A stretch of 64,000 bases of DNA from Mucilaginibacter flavidus (GCF_024055575.1 NZ_JAMXOE010000001.1:62001-126000); one strand, 5' to 3'. Shown: positions 17,830 through 27,885, numbered from the stretch's first letter. Numbers and translations: made by a program. The notes: generated from the sequence alone by a model not told the origin.

Positions 17830-18756
17830 ATGGCAGGACTTTCAACAAGGCATCTTTTAGGAATCAAGGACTTAAACCCGGTAGATATTCAATTGATATT
17901 TGAAACGGCGGATAACTTTAAAACGGTTTTAAACAGGCCGATTAAAAAGGTTCCTTCTCTTCGCGATGTAACTATTGCTAATATATTTTTTGAAAACTCA
18001 ACCCGAACACGTTTATCGTTCGAACTCGCTGAAAAACGATTATCTGCCGATGTGGTAAACTTTGCGGCATCTTCATCATCGGTAAGCAAAGGCGAAACGC
18101 TGATTGATACCGTAAATAACATACTGGCCATGAAGGTAGATATGGTAGTAATGCGCCATCCTTACGCCGGCGCTGGTATCTTCCTGTCGAAACATGTAAA
18201 AGCACAAATTGTAAATGCCGGCGATGGTGCACATGAGCACCCTACCCAAGCATTGCTTGATGCCTTTTCCATTCGCGAAAAGCTGGGCGACGTAGCCGGC
18301 AAAAAGGTGGTTATCGTGGGCGATATCTTGCACTCGCGCGTTGCGCTGTCAAACATATTGTGCCTTAAACATTTGGGCGCTGAAGTAATGGTTTGCGGGC
18401 CCACCACGCTGATACCGAAATACATTGGCTCGTTAGGCGTAAAAGTTGAGCATAACCTATTGAAAGCCTTAAACTGGTGCGACGTAGCCAATATGCTGCG
18501 CATACAGCTGGAACGCCAGGATATAAAATACTTCCCATCACTCAGGGAATACACCATGCTTTACGGCTTAAACAAACAGATATTAGATTCGCTGGACAAA
18601 GAAATCATCGTGATGCACCCCGGTCCCATAAACCGTGGCGTTGAAATTACCAGCGATGTTGCCGACAGTAAACAATCCATCATACTCGACCAGGTTGAAA
18701 ACGGCGTGGCTATACGTATGGCGGTGCTGTTTCTGCTGGCAGGGCAAACGCCGTAA
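17830..18756 (+). CDS. pyrB: Aspartate carbamoyltransferase catalytic subunit
   Basis: 308 residues. Makes carbamoyl-aspartate, the first committed step of pyrimidine synthesis. The carbamoyl-phosphate site FENSTRTRLSFE has STRTR at 56-60; Lys in SVSKGET at ~87 and HPTQALLDAF at ~137-146 are also present, as are HSRVALSN and HPGPINRGVE. Length is that of the catalytic chain; no regulatory pyrI chain is adjacent. No own promoter box was found, so it is probably read from the pyrR promoter through the IVP cassette. Confidence 0.97.
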   Translation: MAGLSTRHLLGIKDLNPVDIQLIFETADNFKTVLNRPIKKVPSLRDVTIANIFFENSTRTRLSFELAEKRLSADVVNFAASSSSVSKGETLIDTVNNILAMKVDMVVMRHPYAGAGIFLSKHVKAQIVNAGDGAHEHPTQALLDAFSIREKLGDVAGKKVVIVGDILHSRVALSNILCLKHLGAEVMVCGPTTLIPKYIGSLGVKVEHNLLKALNWCDVANMLRIQLERQDIKYFPSLREYTMLYGLNKQILDSLDKEIIVMHPGPINRGVEITSDVADSKQSIILDQVENGVAIRMAVLFLLAGQTP

Positions 18757-18769
18757 AATTGCGTCATCC

Positions 18770-19285
18770 GTGAATTCCGGTTTTAAAACATACTTAAAAA
18801 TTAGCGTCAAAGGGTTTCTATTATCCTTAATATTCCCTTTCGTACTCTACTTTTTCGTCGAAGTAAAAAGCTTTGTTTATATCAGCATCATTTTTAATAT
18901 TTTAGGATTTGTTCCGGGATATTATAGATATCAGGACCAATTATTATTCCAAAAAAAACTTAAAGCCAAAGGCCTTACACCAGACGACTTAAATAACATT
19001 GCATTTGTTAAGAGCTGGGACGAAATAAGAAAAAGAGGCATTATAAAATACTCGTTAATTGATGGTGGAATCTTTTGCGGCTTTGCACTATGTGGATTGT
19101 TTAGTCTAGCAGCATTGCTGGTTATCAAAAATATGTTCACCTATATAGCCGCCGACCTGTCGAACATGTTTAATTTTATCGGGTATACATATTTAGCCGG
19201 TGCTACGACAGGTATTATTATTTACAGGATTTTATGGGCGCATAACGAGATTAAATTTATCCGCCTAACCGACCCGCTGCATTAA
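18770..19285 (+). CDS. Four-helix membrane protein of unknown function
   Basis: 171 residues if started at the GTG at 18770, the first start after the pyrB stop; earlier starts overlap pyrB deeply. Hydrophobic segments at about 13-31, 35-53, 99-121 and 134-160. No motif is recognised. It follows pyrB by 13 bases and may be co-transcribed. Confidence 0.6.
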   Translation: MNSGFKTYLKISVKGFLLSLIFPFVLYFFVEVKSFVYISIIFNILGFVPGYYRYQDQLLFQKKLKAKGLTPDDLNNIAFVKSWDEIRKRGIIKYSLIDGGIFCGFALCGLFSLAALLVIKNMFTYIAADLSNMFNFIGYTYLAGATTGIIIYRILWAHNEIKFIRLTDPLH

Positions 19286-19325
19286 AGCGGTAATATGACC
19301 GTTATAAATGGCAAATGAATTTAAT

Positions 19326-20747
19326 ATGAGGTCTGCTTTTCTAATCTTTTTACTCTCCATTTTGGCAATTACATCATCAGCCCAAACCCGCCAGCAACAA
19401 AAAGTCGACTCAGTATTTACGCTGGTAAAAACTTATTTCAACGCCAAAAATGCAGATGCCCTTTATAACCTTGCGGGTGATGCTTTTCAAAAGGAGTTTA
19501 GCATAAACGCTTTCGGTGATATTGCCACCAAACAGCTTTTTCCGCTGGGGCAAATAAATGACGCCTTGTTAACCAGCTTTGTAAACAACAGCCTGGCAAC
19601 CTACAAGGTGAGTTTTACAAATGCTACCATGAACGTATTTATCAGCCTTGATGATAAAAGCAAGCTTGAAAACTTCCTGTTTAAGCCTTACACCGATCCG
19701 ATACCCGATAAAACAGCTCTTGTGCCAACCAACAACCCTATGCTAACCACAATGGATAAACAGGTGGATACCGTTGCCCGTAAATACATCCAAAAAGCAA
19801 ACACCGTGGGCCTTTGCATTGGCATTATGAAAGATGGCAAAACCACTATCTACAAGTACGGCGAAACAAAAAGAGGAAATGCCCGCCTGCCCGACGGCGA
19901 TACATTTTTCGAGATCGGCTCCATCACCAAAACATTTACTGCAACCTTGCTGGCATATTATGTAAACGACGGCCAGGCTAAGCTTACCGACCCGATAACC
20001 AAATACCTGCCGGATTCCGTTGCCGTTAACCAATCCCTAACCGGCATTACACTGCTTAATTTGATAAACCACACTTCAGGACTACCGAGTGTGCCGGACA
20101 ATTTAAAGGAAAGCATGACCAACCCGTTTAATCCTTATAAAGATTACACGAAACAAATGATGTACGCTTACCTAAAAACCTGCCGGCCAATTACCAAACC
20201 TGGCGAAAAGTATGCGTATTCAAACCTGGGGGTAGGCTTACTGGGCGCCATATTGCAATATGTGAGCGGCAAAACTTTTGGTGAGATGGTAAACGAACTG
20301 ATAACCCACCCGCTGGTTATGTTGAGCACGGCTCAATATTTAAACCCGCTTTTTTCGCCGCGGTTCGCTTCGGTTTATGATTCGGGCGGACGTGAAACCC
20401 TGGCCTGGGAATTCGATGTGCTGGCCCCTTGCGGCGCATTGCGAAGCACTGTAAACGATTTACTGCGCTATGCCCGGGTAAACATGCATCCCGGCGCCGA
20501 CAAACTTGGCAAGGCCATTGCGTTAACTCATCAAGTAACTTTTACAAAAGATGTAAAAATAGGCCTGGGCTGGCACATAATACCAGTCAATGGAGTAAGC
20601 TACTACTTTCACAACGGCGGCACCTACGGCAGCAACAGCTTTATGGCTTTTAATGCCGAGAAGAATGTGGCTATTGTGGTGCTATCTAATGCTTATGAAC
20701 CTACAGACCCGGTCGGAGCAGGGATTTTGGGGAAGTTGATTAAGTAG
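19326..20747 (+). CDS. Serine hydrolase, class C beta-lactamase family, with DUF3887-like N-domain
   Basis: 473 residues from MRSAFLIF, chosen because a signal peptide follows directly (cleavage near SSAQ); ATG at 19308 is an alternative. Residues ~25-120 resemble DUF3887. The hydrolase domain has SITK at 199-202 (Ser nucleophile and Lys), YSN in YAYSNLGVG and HNG in YFHNGGTYG. Such enzymes are esterases, D-aminopeptidases or carboxypeptidases in the periplasm; the substrate cannot be told. There is no evidence for real beta-lactam resistance. Confidence 0.9.
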   Translation: MRSAFLIFLLSILAITSSAQTRQQQKVDSVFTLVKTYFNAKNADALYNLAGDAFQKEFSINAFGDIATKQLFPLGQINDALLTSFVNNSLATYKVSFTNATMNVFISLDDKSKLENFLFKPYTDPIPDKTALVPTNNPMLTTMDKQVDTVARKYIQKANTVGLCIGIMKDGKTTIYKYGETKRGNARLPDGDTFFEIGSITKTFTATLLAYYVNDGQAKLTDPITKYLPDSVAVNQSLTGITLLNLINHTSGLPSVPDNLKESMTNPFNPYKDYTKQMMYAYLKTCRPITKPGEKYAYSNLGVGLLGAILQYVSGKTFGEMVNELITHPLVMLSTAQYLNPLFSPRFASVYDSGGRETLAWEFDVLAPCGALRSTVNDLLRYARVNMHPGADKLGKAIALTHQVTFTKDVKIGLGWHIIPVNGVSYYFHNGGTYGSNSFMAFNAEKNVAIVVLSNAYEPTDPVGAGILGKLIK

Positions 20748-20797
20748 TTGATGGAGTCGAAATAGGTTTGCTAGATTAGTAAACCGTGGTTCAAAAT

Positions 20798-21703
20798 TTA
20801 TTCGATATGCTGCAACGCGTATCCAATAAAATCCCTTGTCAATCCATAATCTTCAGTTCCTTTTCTCCTGATAAAAAAGAAATCTCGCGTTATTTTAAGT
20901 CCCTCGATTGGTACTTCCACCAAATCTCCCTCAGCTAGTTGGCGAACGATAGATGGTCGCGGCATAAAGCCAAGGCATTGATCGGCCAGCAGGAAGTTTT
21001 TGAGTGCTTCGGTGCCGCCAAGGCGTATTTTTACGGATAAGTCTGCCGGTTTAATATGCAGAGCTGATAATGATTTTAATAAAGCATTTAACGTTCCCGA
21101 GCCACGCTCGCGTAAAGCCAGCGGCGTTTTTACAAACTGTTTCAGGGTTAATGATTTCCCCGCCAGCGGGCTTTTAGCCGAACAAACCGGTATAACCTCA
21201 TCGCTCATAAATGGTTTGTAAGACACTGTGGTGAGCTTATTATCCACCTCGATAATGCCGATATCCACCTCGTGGTTTAGCAGGGCATTTAAAATATACT
21301 CCGAGTTCCGGTTAACCAGCTGCACATCCACATTGGCAAACTCCCGCTGAAAACCAGATAGTATAGATGGCAAAATATACAATGCAATGGTGGTACTTGC
21401 CCCCAGCCGCAAATGCCCCGATGCCTGCGACACGCTGCTCAGCACCGAAAGGTCGTATTCAATTTTACGCTCAATTTCGGTGGCTTGCAACAGGTATTCG
21501 TTTAACTTACTGCCGGCTTCGGTAAGCAGGATGCTGTTACCCTTACGCTCAAACAGGGGCACTTTGTACTGGTCCTCAAGCGCTTTGATGTGCTTACTGA
21601 TGGCGGGCTGGGTTACAAACAGCACCTGTGCGGCCTTGCTGAAACTCAAATTGGCGGCAACTTCCATAAAAACACGGTGGGCAAAGGATATCATAGGTTT
21701 CAA
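20798..21703 (-). CDS. LysR family transcriptional regulator
   Basis: 301 residues. The winged helix-turn-helix at ~10-65 reads LSFSKAAQVLFVTQPAISKH, followed by the linker helix and a substrate-binding domain from ~92 (LRLGASTTIALYILPSILSG). LysR regulators usually control a divergent gene, but upstream here lies a repeat and a methyltransferase on the same strand. Its target is therefore probably elsewhere, or was lost. Confidence 0.93.
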   Translation of the reverse strand: MKPMISFAHRVFMEVAANLSFSKAAQVLFVTQPAISKHIKALEDQYKVPLFERKGNSILLTEAGSKLNEYLLQATEIERKIEYDLSVLSSVSQASGHLRLGASTTIALYILPSILSGFQREFANVDVQLVNRNSEYILNALLNHEVDIGIIEVDNKLTTVSYKPFMSDEVIPVCSAKSPLAGKSLTLKQFVKTPLALRERGSGTLNALLKSLSALHIKPADLSVKIRLGGTEALKNFLLADQCLGFMPRPSIVRQLAEGDLVEVPIEGLKITRDFFFIRRKGTEDYGLTRDFIGYALQHIE

Positions 21704-21757
21704 AGATAATGAAACGATATAAAAGAATTTATAATGAAGGGCCTGATTCGTTAGGCT

Positions 21758-21867
21758 CGTAGAGACGCAATATTTTGCATCTCCCGCTGATAGGTAACCG
21801 GCATGGGGGAAACCGTGAAATTTGCGATGAATTGCAAGCGGGAGACACGATGCATCGCGTCTCTACG
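21758..21867. repeat. 110-bp palindromic element (CGTAGAGACGC ends)
   Basis: CGTAGAGACGC...GCATCTCCCGC on the left is matched by GCGGGAGACACGATGC and GCGTCTCTACG on the right. It lies between two minus-strand genes and resembles widespread small palindromic repeats. No gene is contained. Confidence 0.75.
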
Positions 21868-21891
21868 TGGTGAATCTGATTTGCGAAACTA

Positions 21892-22695
21892 TTATTTTTC
21901 TCTGCGCCGGGCCAGGTAAACAATGGTAGCCATATTCCTGGTAACCCGGCCGCCAAATTGCTCTGTTGCTACGCGATGCAATCCTGCCAACAGCGCATCC
22001 CTGTCCGGACGTATTATGATATTAGAAAACGTTGCATAAAGCGCTACTGTTTGCCCGGCATCCAGCACCCACGGCCATTCGGTAGACCGGCATTCGATAG
22101 CCTCGAATGCGTTTGTACGTTCCAGCGCTGCCAGGCGGGATTCAACATCGAGGGCAAATGGAATGTTACCGACACCGTCAGCGGGGCTTTGCGGGCCTTC
22201 GAGCAGCTCCCTGGTTGCTTCATGAAACGGATCGTGACGCTTGGGGTCTCCAAAAACGTTCGAAACCATGGCCCACCATCCGCCGGGCCGCAGCAGGCCG
22301 GCTATCTTGGTTAATGCCACATCTTCGTTCAGCCAATGAAAGGCAGTTGCCGAAAAACCGAAATCAAAGCTATTTTCTGGAAGTACAGCATCCTCAAATG
22401 AAGCAGACATTATTGATAATGAATCCGACTGTATAGTGTCCGATATGAAACCAGCCATTCTTTTATCTGGCTCTATGACCAGCAGAGGGTTTGCCCCAAA
22501 CTCAACTAACCGTTGGGTTGCAATACCTGTACCGGCCCCTATTTCAAAAGTAGCCGCGTCTTTGCCAAGGCAGCCCCGTTCAAGCAGCATTTCAAAAACC
22601 CAATCGGGATAAACGGGGCGTATCGCGTGGTACCCGGCAGGGTCTCCGCCGAAAGCTTCGCGGCCGAACTTGAGGTCTACGGTAGACTTTCCCAT
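21892..22695 (-). CDS. SAM-dependent methyltransferase, class I
   Basis: 267 residues. Motif I is TFEIGAGTGIATQ (~50-62), motif II VIEPDK, and the post-I region FSATAFHWLN followed by LLRPGG fits the Methyltransf_11/25 type acting on small molecules. The N-terminal FGG-x-x-x-GYHAIRPVYPDW is typical of the group. The substrate is not known. Upstream is an AT-rich gap and then KAP on the same strand. Confidence 0.88.
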   Translation of the reverse strand: MGKSTVDLKFGREAFGGDPAGYHAIRPVYPDWVFEMLLERGCLGKDAATFEIGAGTGIATQRLVEFGANPLLVIEPDKRMAGFISDTIQSDSLSIMSASFEDAVLPENSFDFGFSATAFHWLNEDVALTKIAGLLRPGGWWAMVSNVFGDPKRHDPFHEATRELLEGPQSPADGVGNIPFALDVESRLAALERTNAFEAIECRSTEWPWVLDAGQTVALYATFSNIIIRPDRDALLAGLHRVATEQFGGRVTRNMATIVYLARRREK

Positions 22696-22861
22696 TTTGA
22701 AAACGTCTTGAATATAGGATTAAAATAAAACGGCGTGTGTATCTATCTCAAAATGGTAATCAATGGCATTTTAACTTCGTTCTGGTGTCTTTCTCGTTAA
22801 TGTGCTTGATGATAATCACACCCTATTAATTAAGATATAAAATAATCTCGTTTTTGTCCGA

Positions 22862-25495
22862 TTATTCCTTTTGTTCAAATTCCCCTACTCTATAATCAAT
22901 TAACATATCGATTTCATCCTTGTCGGCGGGGTCGACTTTAAATTGACGTTGGGCAGGGTAATACCTATCGAAATATTTGATAATTATATCTTTAGCCATT
23001 TTAAAATATTGATTATCAGAATCATAATTTTCTAATTTATTCAAAAACTCATCTGTACTACTAAATATTTGTCCGGCAAACGGGTCGAAAAAATAGGTGC
23101 TCAATTCATCGCCTGAAGATTTTCGTAGCATAAATAGTAGATACACTCCAAATTGAAACTCGTTGTTCAAAAGAAATTTCTTTAATAAACGTGTCGAGTT
23201 AAGGGCAATATTAATGCGTCTATTGTTACCTGGTGATTCATGTTGTTGTTCGCTGTTAAAAAGTAAAAAATCTTGGACTCTAAAATTGTAATTTGGTGTA
23301 ACAGACAAGAACTCTTTAAATAATTTGTAAATCATTTTCAAAAGTTCCTCTGTACTAAACAGAGTGCTTCCTTCAGATAAAGGTTTAAGTTCTTCCTTAC
23401 TATTCGCGCGCACAAATGCACTAACAAATCTAGCACGTGAATACGCTGTAAGGCTTTTATTGTCTATGAGCTTGTGAAAGGCTTTTCGACCAATGCTCGA
23501 TTTTTCGTTGTCAACCGCCAACAAGGAAAATCTATTCCAAAACAAACTAGTCGCTCGATTAAACCACCTCGTATCAGTTTCGTCCTCTAATCGTAAAAAC
23601 AAAACGCCATATTTTTCGATCGATTCTAAAGTTCTCGGAATCGAATACGCATCCATAATTTTGTCTAATTCGTAGTAAAAACCCTCTTCAATCCATATCT
23701 TAAAAGTTTCAATTATTACATCGTTATCGTCTGCAATGACCTCGCGAAATTTTTTCATTGATAACTTATCATTGAACAGCTGATATGAAAAATATAAATA
23801 AAAGTTAGACACCAATTTAAATCGTCGAATATGCCCGTAGTCATTTTTCTCCACAAGCGCCTCAATTGATTTTGTAATCCAAATTTGTTCTCTGGGACTA
23901 AAGTTTAAGTTGTCCAACGATTGTTTGAGTTCTGGCTCTAACAGTTTAAAACTGTCGTAGTTACTTTCATCAGCTGTAAGAATCTTCTTTGATTCTATCA
24001 AACAGTATACCTCATAGCTTTTTGCTTTTATTAACTCGATCAAAAATAAATCTGTCCAATATACTTCGTCACGTAATATCTCAAATTGAATTAAAAATGA
24101 ATTGCAGAATCTCTTTACATCTCTGAGATTATCCAATAAATTTTCGAGAATATTTTCATTTGAGATACCTTCTAACACTGCGGTACTTATTGACGTGGAC
24201 TTATAAGAAAGTGAGTCTATTATAGTATTTAAACTGTCAATATCTTCATAGCTTGATACTTTGGCCTTTATGTACACTTTAATCTGATTAGAAATAACTT
24301 CTTTCTTAAACGTCGGAAGCGTCAAGACCAATTGAAAAATCTTTTTTAAATATTCCTTTTCTTTACCAATTAAATTAGTCTTTTTTAAAGTTTCAATAAC
24401 GTAGTTGTGATCTATTGCTACCACAAAAAAGGTATTTGAAAAATTTGCTGTGTTTCTGATTATTCGTAATACCTCTAAAATTTCGGGTGCCGTCAGTCGA
24501 TCCAAATCATCGATAAAAACTATAATTCTTTTTCCAGTCGATTTAATATAGGTATTTATCGTATCATAGCGTTCAGTGACTGAAGGTTCGTCAATAAAAT
24601 CGTCTATCACAGTATCAATGAATCGAAATGATGCTTCTTTACTAGTCTGAAATATTTTTTTGGAATACGAATTTATTTTATCAGCTATTGTCGCATGGTA
24701 AGGTTTCAAGGAATTTGCTAATGTCTTAAAAAAATCATCAACAATTAAGTCGCCATTATTAATTCGCCAAGGATTGAATTGCACTAAAATATTTTCCTCC
24801 TGATTTTCATTTAAAGCGCTGTAAAGACGTTTTAAAAAATCAGTTTTACCTTGGCCCCATTCAGCAAAAATCCCGATACCAAAGGAACTTTGAGTAGTGG
24901 TTGCTTCAATTCGAGTTGCTACGATATTCGCATATCCTGTCCTATAGTAATGATCGTTGTCCTTGATATAATTGTCGGAGTCTTCTATAAAGGATGCATT
25001 TCCATTCTTCGATAATTGGCTTTTAAAAGTCTTATAATGCATCGTAACTATTAAAAGACAAAAAACTATTACATCAGAATAAAAAAGTGATGAATAACAT
25101 TTAAAGCTATAGAATCTTAATGAGTCATCCGGCCGCCAAAGAAGAAAATAAAAAACAAGCCCAAAGGAAAAATAAGTAAAACTATTAATTGAAGGTAATA
25201 ATTGTTTAGACAATTTGTGATAAACAAAAAAAAACGAATACCCTAATAATCCAAAGACGATCAAATCCATAAAATATGTGACTGGAATTGATCTGAGAGC
25301 TGGCCTAATGAATATAACCGTGCATAAATTCTTTATAGGTTCGTAAAATGCATAGTAAACAACGGCAAGTAAAATCCAATAAAATATTTTTTTGATCGAT
25401 ATCGCATTTTTATACAAATCAAAGTCTAATTTCGAAAATGGATTAAATTTAACTTTACGGTTGCTCTTAGTTTTTGTTAGGACGTCGTTAGGCAT
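22862..25495 (-). CDS. KAP family P-loop NTPase, membrane anchored
   Basis: 877 residues. Four N-terminal hydrophobic segments (~36-56, 71-92, 105-120, 138-151) are followed by Walker A GIFAEWGQGKT at 208-218, an FNPW motif at 240-243 and Walker B IIVFIDDLDRL at 324-334. These are the marks of KAP NTPases. The family includes PifA of plasmid F, which blocks phage T7, so a stand-alone defence role is plausible but unproven. The gene is clearly richer in A/T than its neighbours, which points to recent transfer. No partner nuclease or recombinase is adjacent. Confidence 0.88.
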   Translation of the reverse strand: MPNDVLTKTKSNRKVKFNPFSKLDFDLYKNAISIKKIFYWILLAVVYYAFYEPIKNLCTVIFIRPALRSIPVTYFMDLIVFGLLGYSFFFVYHKLSKQLLPSINSFTYFSFGLVFYFLLWRPDDSLRFYSFKCYSSLFYSDVIVFCLLIVTMHYKTFKSQLSKNGNASFIEDSDNYIKDNDHYYRTGYANIVATRIEATTTQSSFGIGIFAEWGQGKTDFLKRLYSALNENQEENILVQFNPWRINNGDLIVDDFFKTLANSLKPYHATIADKINSYSKKIFQTSKEASFRFIDTVIDDFIDEPSVTERYDTINTYIKSTGKRIIVFIDDLDRLTAPEILEVLRIIRNTANFSNTFFVVAIDHNYVIETLKKTNLIGKEKEYLKKIFQLVLTLPTFKKEVISNQIKVYIKAKVSSYEDIDSLNTIIDSLSYKSTSISTAVLEGISNENILENLLDNLRDVKRFCNSFLIQFEILRDEVYWTDLFLIELIKAKSYEVYCLIESKKILTADESNYDSFKLLEPELKQSLDNLNFSPREQIWITKSIEALVEKNDYGHIRRFKLVSNFYLYFSYQLFNDKLSMKKFREVIADDNDVIIETFKIWIEEGFYYELDKIMDAYSIPRTLESIEKYGVLFLRLEDETDTRWFNRATSLFWNRFSLLAVDNEKSSIGRKAFHKLIDNKSLTAYSRARFVSAFVRANSKEELKPLSEGSTLFSTEELLKMIYKLFKEFLSVTPNYNFRVQDFLLFNSEQQHESPGNNRRINIALNSTRLLKKFLLNNEFQFGVYLLFMLRKSSGDELSTYFFDPFAGQIFSSTDEFLNKLENYDSDNQYFKMAKDIIIKYFDRYYPAQRQFKVDPADKDEIDMLIDYRVGEFEQKE

Positions 25496-25616
25496 TGTGA
25501 TAATTCAAACAAGGTGATTTGCTATAAAGCTAACAATAAATTGAGCCATATACCTTTTCCACAATTGGTTAAATTGCAAACTATCCTGCAAAAACAGTTT
25601 GAGACTATATATCTAT

Positions 25617-25652
25617 AAATAAAAATAGGGATAATCTCCCGACCATCCCTAT
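25617..25652 (-). terminator. asd terminator
   Basis: On the minus strand ATAGGGAT and ATCCCTAT form an 8-bp stem followed by a T-rich tail (TTTTTATTTATAG). It lies 58 bases past the asd stop. Confidence 0.75.
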
Positions 25653-25709
25653 AATTTATATTTCACCATCAGGTCAAAACTTAATCCAACCCAATCAACT
25701 TAATCTAAC

Positions 25710-26720
25710 TTAAGCAACTACTTCACCCGCCCCAATCAAATGCTTTTCCGCCAAATACTCTGCAATCTGCACAGCGTTAGTAGCAGCGCCTTTGCGCAGG
25801 TTATCTGACACTATCCAGCAGTTCAAAGTTTTTTCCTGGCTCTCGTCGCGGCGAATGCGGCCAACAAAAACTTCGTCTCTGTCGTGCGCATCAAGCGGCA
25901 TCGGGTATTTTAAGTTTGCAGTATCATCAACCACAATTATGCCCGGCGAATTTGCCAGCAGCTCGCGTACTTCGCTCAAATCAAAATCGTGCAAAAACTC
26001 AATATTAACTGATTCCGAGTGACCGCCCATTACCGGGATGCGCACAGTGGTAGCTGTTACCTTTATGCTGTCGTCGCCCATAATTTTAACGGTTTCGTTC
26101 ACCATTTTCATTTCCTCTTTGGTGTAACCATTTTCGGTAAACACATCAATTTGGGGGATAACATTAAGGTCGATGGTGTAAGGATAAACTTTCGGGCCGT
26201 CAATACCTTTGCGTTCGTTAAATAATTGCTCCACGGCTTTTACACCGGTGCCTGTAACGCTCTGGTAGGTTGATACCACCACCCTTTTTATTTTATATTT
26301 ATCGTGCAGCGGCTTTAAAGCCACTACCATCTGTATGGTTGAGCAGTTTGGGTTGGCGATGATCTTGTCATCAGCCGTTAAAACATCAGCATTAACTTCG
26401 GGTACTACCAGTTTTTTGGTGGGATCCATGCGCCAGGCCGATGAATTGTCAATAACAGTTGTGCCGGCTGCTGCAAAAAGCGGTGCCTGTGCCAATGATG
26501 TGCTGCCCCCTGCCGAAAATATGGCAACGTCGGGCTTCTGTTTTATCGCATCCTCAACAGAAACTACCTTGTACTGCTTACCCTTAAAAGTGATTTCTTT
26601 ACCAACACTTTTCTCTGAAGCTACCGGAATTAATTCTGTAACGGGGAAGTTGCGCTCCGCAAGGACCTGCAACATTTTGGTGCCCACCAATCCTGTGGCA
26701 CCTACTACTGCGACTTTCAT
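25710..26720 (-). CDS. asd: Aspartate-semialdehyde dehydrogenase
   Basis: 336 residues from MKVAVVGATGLVG; an upstream in-frame TTG gives a 12-residue extension with no family match. NADP-binding GATGLVG (7-13), the catalytic Cys126 in NPNCSTIQ, and the catalytic His in GGHSESVN are present. It makes aspartate semialdehyde for lysine/diaminopimelate, threonine and methionine. Length is normal. It is divergent from the threonine dehydrogenase gene, so threonine synthesis and breakdown genes share the 214-bp gap. Confidence 0.97.
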   Translation of the reverse strand: MKVAVVGATGLVGTKMLQVLAERNFPVTELIPVASEKSVGKEITFKGKQYKVVSVEDAIKQKPDVAIFSAGGSTSLAQAPLFAAAGTTVIDNSSAWRMDPTKKLVVPEVNADVLTADDKIIANPNCSTIQMVVALKPLHDKYKIKRVVVSTYQSVTGTGVKAVEQLFNERKGIDGPKVYPYTIDLNVIPQIDVFTENGYTKEEMKMVNETVKIMGDDSIKVTATTVRIPVMGGHSESVNIEFLHDFDLSEVRELLANSPGIIVVDDTANLKYPMPLDAHDRDEVFVGRIRRDESQEKTLNCWIVSDNLRKGAATNAVQIAEYLAEKHLIGAGEVVA

Positions 26721-26907
26721 TTGCTTTAAATTGTTATTTATTAAAAATTCCTGCAAAGATGCGAATTATTTTTGATTTGATTAACCACATTGTCTACCTT
26801 TTTAGTGGGATTGATAAGATTGAATTAAGCATAAACAAGTTTTTATTTTACACCATCAACCGCTCATTTAATCAACTTAATCAACCCTAAAAATTCAACC
26901 ATTTTTC

Positions 26908-26915
26908 TACCTTTG
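26908..26915 (+). promoter_or_regulatory. -7 box TACCTTTG of the threonine dehydrogenase gene
   Basis: Exact match to TAnnTTTG, 19 bases before the ATG at 26935. Confidence 0.72.
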
Positions 26916-26934
26916 CCCCAGTAAACTGGCATTC

Positions 26935-27885
26935 ATGAGCGAAAAAATTTTAATTATTGGCGCCAATGGTCAAATTGGCACCGAATTGGTTAAGGCATTA
27001 CGAAATATTCACGGCGCTGAAGCTGTAATAGCTTCGGATATCAAAAGCCCCGCATACGCCATCCGCAATAGCGGCCCATACGAAATTGCCAATGTGCTCG
27101 ACAGGGACAACCTGCACCACATCTTTGACAAGCACCGCCCCACCCAGGTTTACCTGCTGGCAGCCATACTATCGGCTGTAGGCGAACAAAAACCAAAAGT
27201 GGCCTGGGATTTAAACATGACCGGCCTGCTTTCAGTACTTGATTTTGCAGTTGAATTTAAGGTGTCCAAAGTTTTTTGGCCAAGCAGTATTGCAGTTTTC
27301 GGGCCGCACTCACCGCAGCATAATACCCCGCAGTATTGCGTAATGGATCCCAACACCGTTTACGGTTTCAGCAAGTTAGCCGGCGAACGCTGGTGCGAAT
27401 ACTATTTTGAAAAATACGGACTTGATGTACGCAGTATCCGCTACCCCGGCCTTATCGGCTGGCGGGCAAACCCGGGCGGCGGCACTACCGACTATGCCGT
27501 GCACATTTTCCACGAAGCATTAAAGCAAGGCAAATACCAAAGCTTTTTATCAGCAGGCACGGCATTGCCGATGATGTATATGGACGATGCCATCAGGGCC
27601 ACCATCACACTGATGGATACCCCGGCAGAAAAGTTGAGCATCCGCTCATCGTACAACCTGGCTGGCATCAGTTTCACCCCCGAGCAATTGGCTGACGAAA
27701 TTAAAAAGCATATCCCTGATTTTGAAATGAGCTACGTAGACAGCGACCCCCGCCAGGCCATTGCCGACAGCTGGCCAAAATCGATAGACGACACCGAAGC
27801 CCAAAAAGATTGGGGCTGGCAGCTGGAATACGATTTAGCAAAAATGACGGAGGATATGCTGGTGAACCTGAAAACAATCATTTAG
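26935..27885 (+). CDS. L-threonine 3-dehydrogenase, short-chain (epimerase-like) type
   Basis: 316 residues. The NAD-binding loop GANGQIG is at 9-15 and the catalytic Tyr-x3-Lys is YGFSK, preceded by SSIAVFGP. The order and motifs match the epimerase-type threonine dehydrogenases known from flavobacteria, which oxidise threonine to 2-amino-3-ketobutyrate. The kbl gene at 46999 encodes the next enzyme. A general sugar epimerase is the alternative, but the fit to the TDH branch is good. Confidence 0.85.
   Translation: MSEKILIIGANGQIGTELVKALRNIHGAEAVIASDIKSPAYAIRNSGPYEIANVLDRDNLHHIFDKHRPTQVYLLAAILSAVGEQKPKVAWDLNMTGLLSVLDFAVEFKVSKVFWPSSIAVFGPHSPQHNTPQYCVMDPNTVYGFSKLAGERWCEYYFEKYGLDVRSIRYPGLIGWRANPGGGTTDYAVHIFHEALKQGKYQSFLSAGTALPMMYMDDAIRATITLMDTPAEKLSIRSSYNLAGISFTPEQLADEIKKHIPDFEMSYVDSDPRQAIADSWPKSIDDTEAQKDWGWQLEYDLAKMTEDMLVNLKTII

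Noticed and set aside
18635..18769. Longer start for the membrane protein after pyrB
   Set aside because: It would overlap pyrB by over 120 bases in another frame; the GTG at 18770 fits better.
19326..20747. True class C beta-lactamase
   Set aside because: The motifs are shared by many esterases and peptidases; the extra DUF3887-like domain argues against a resistance enzyme.
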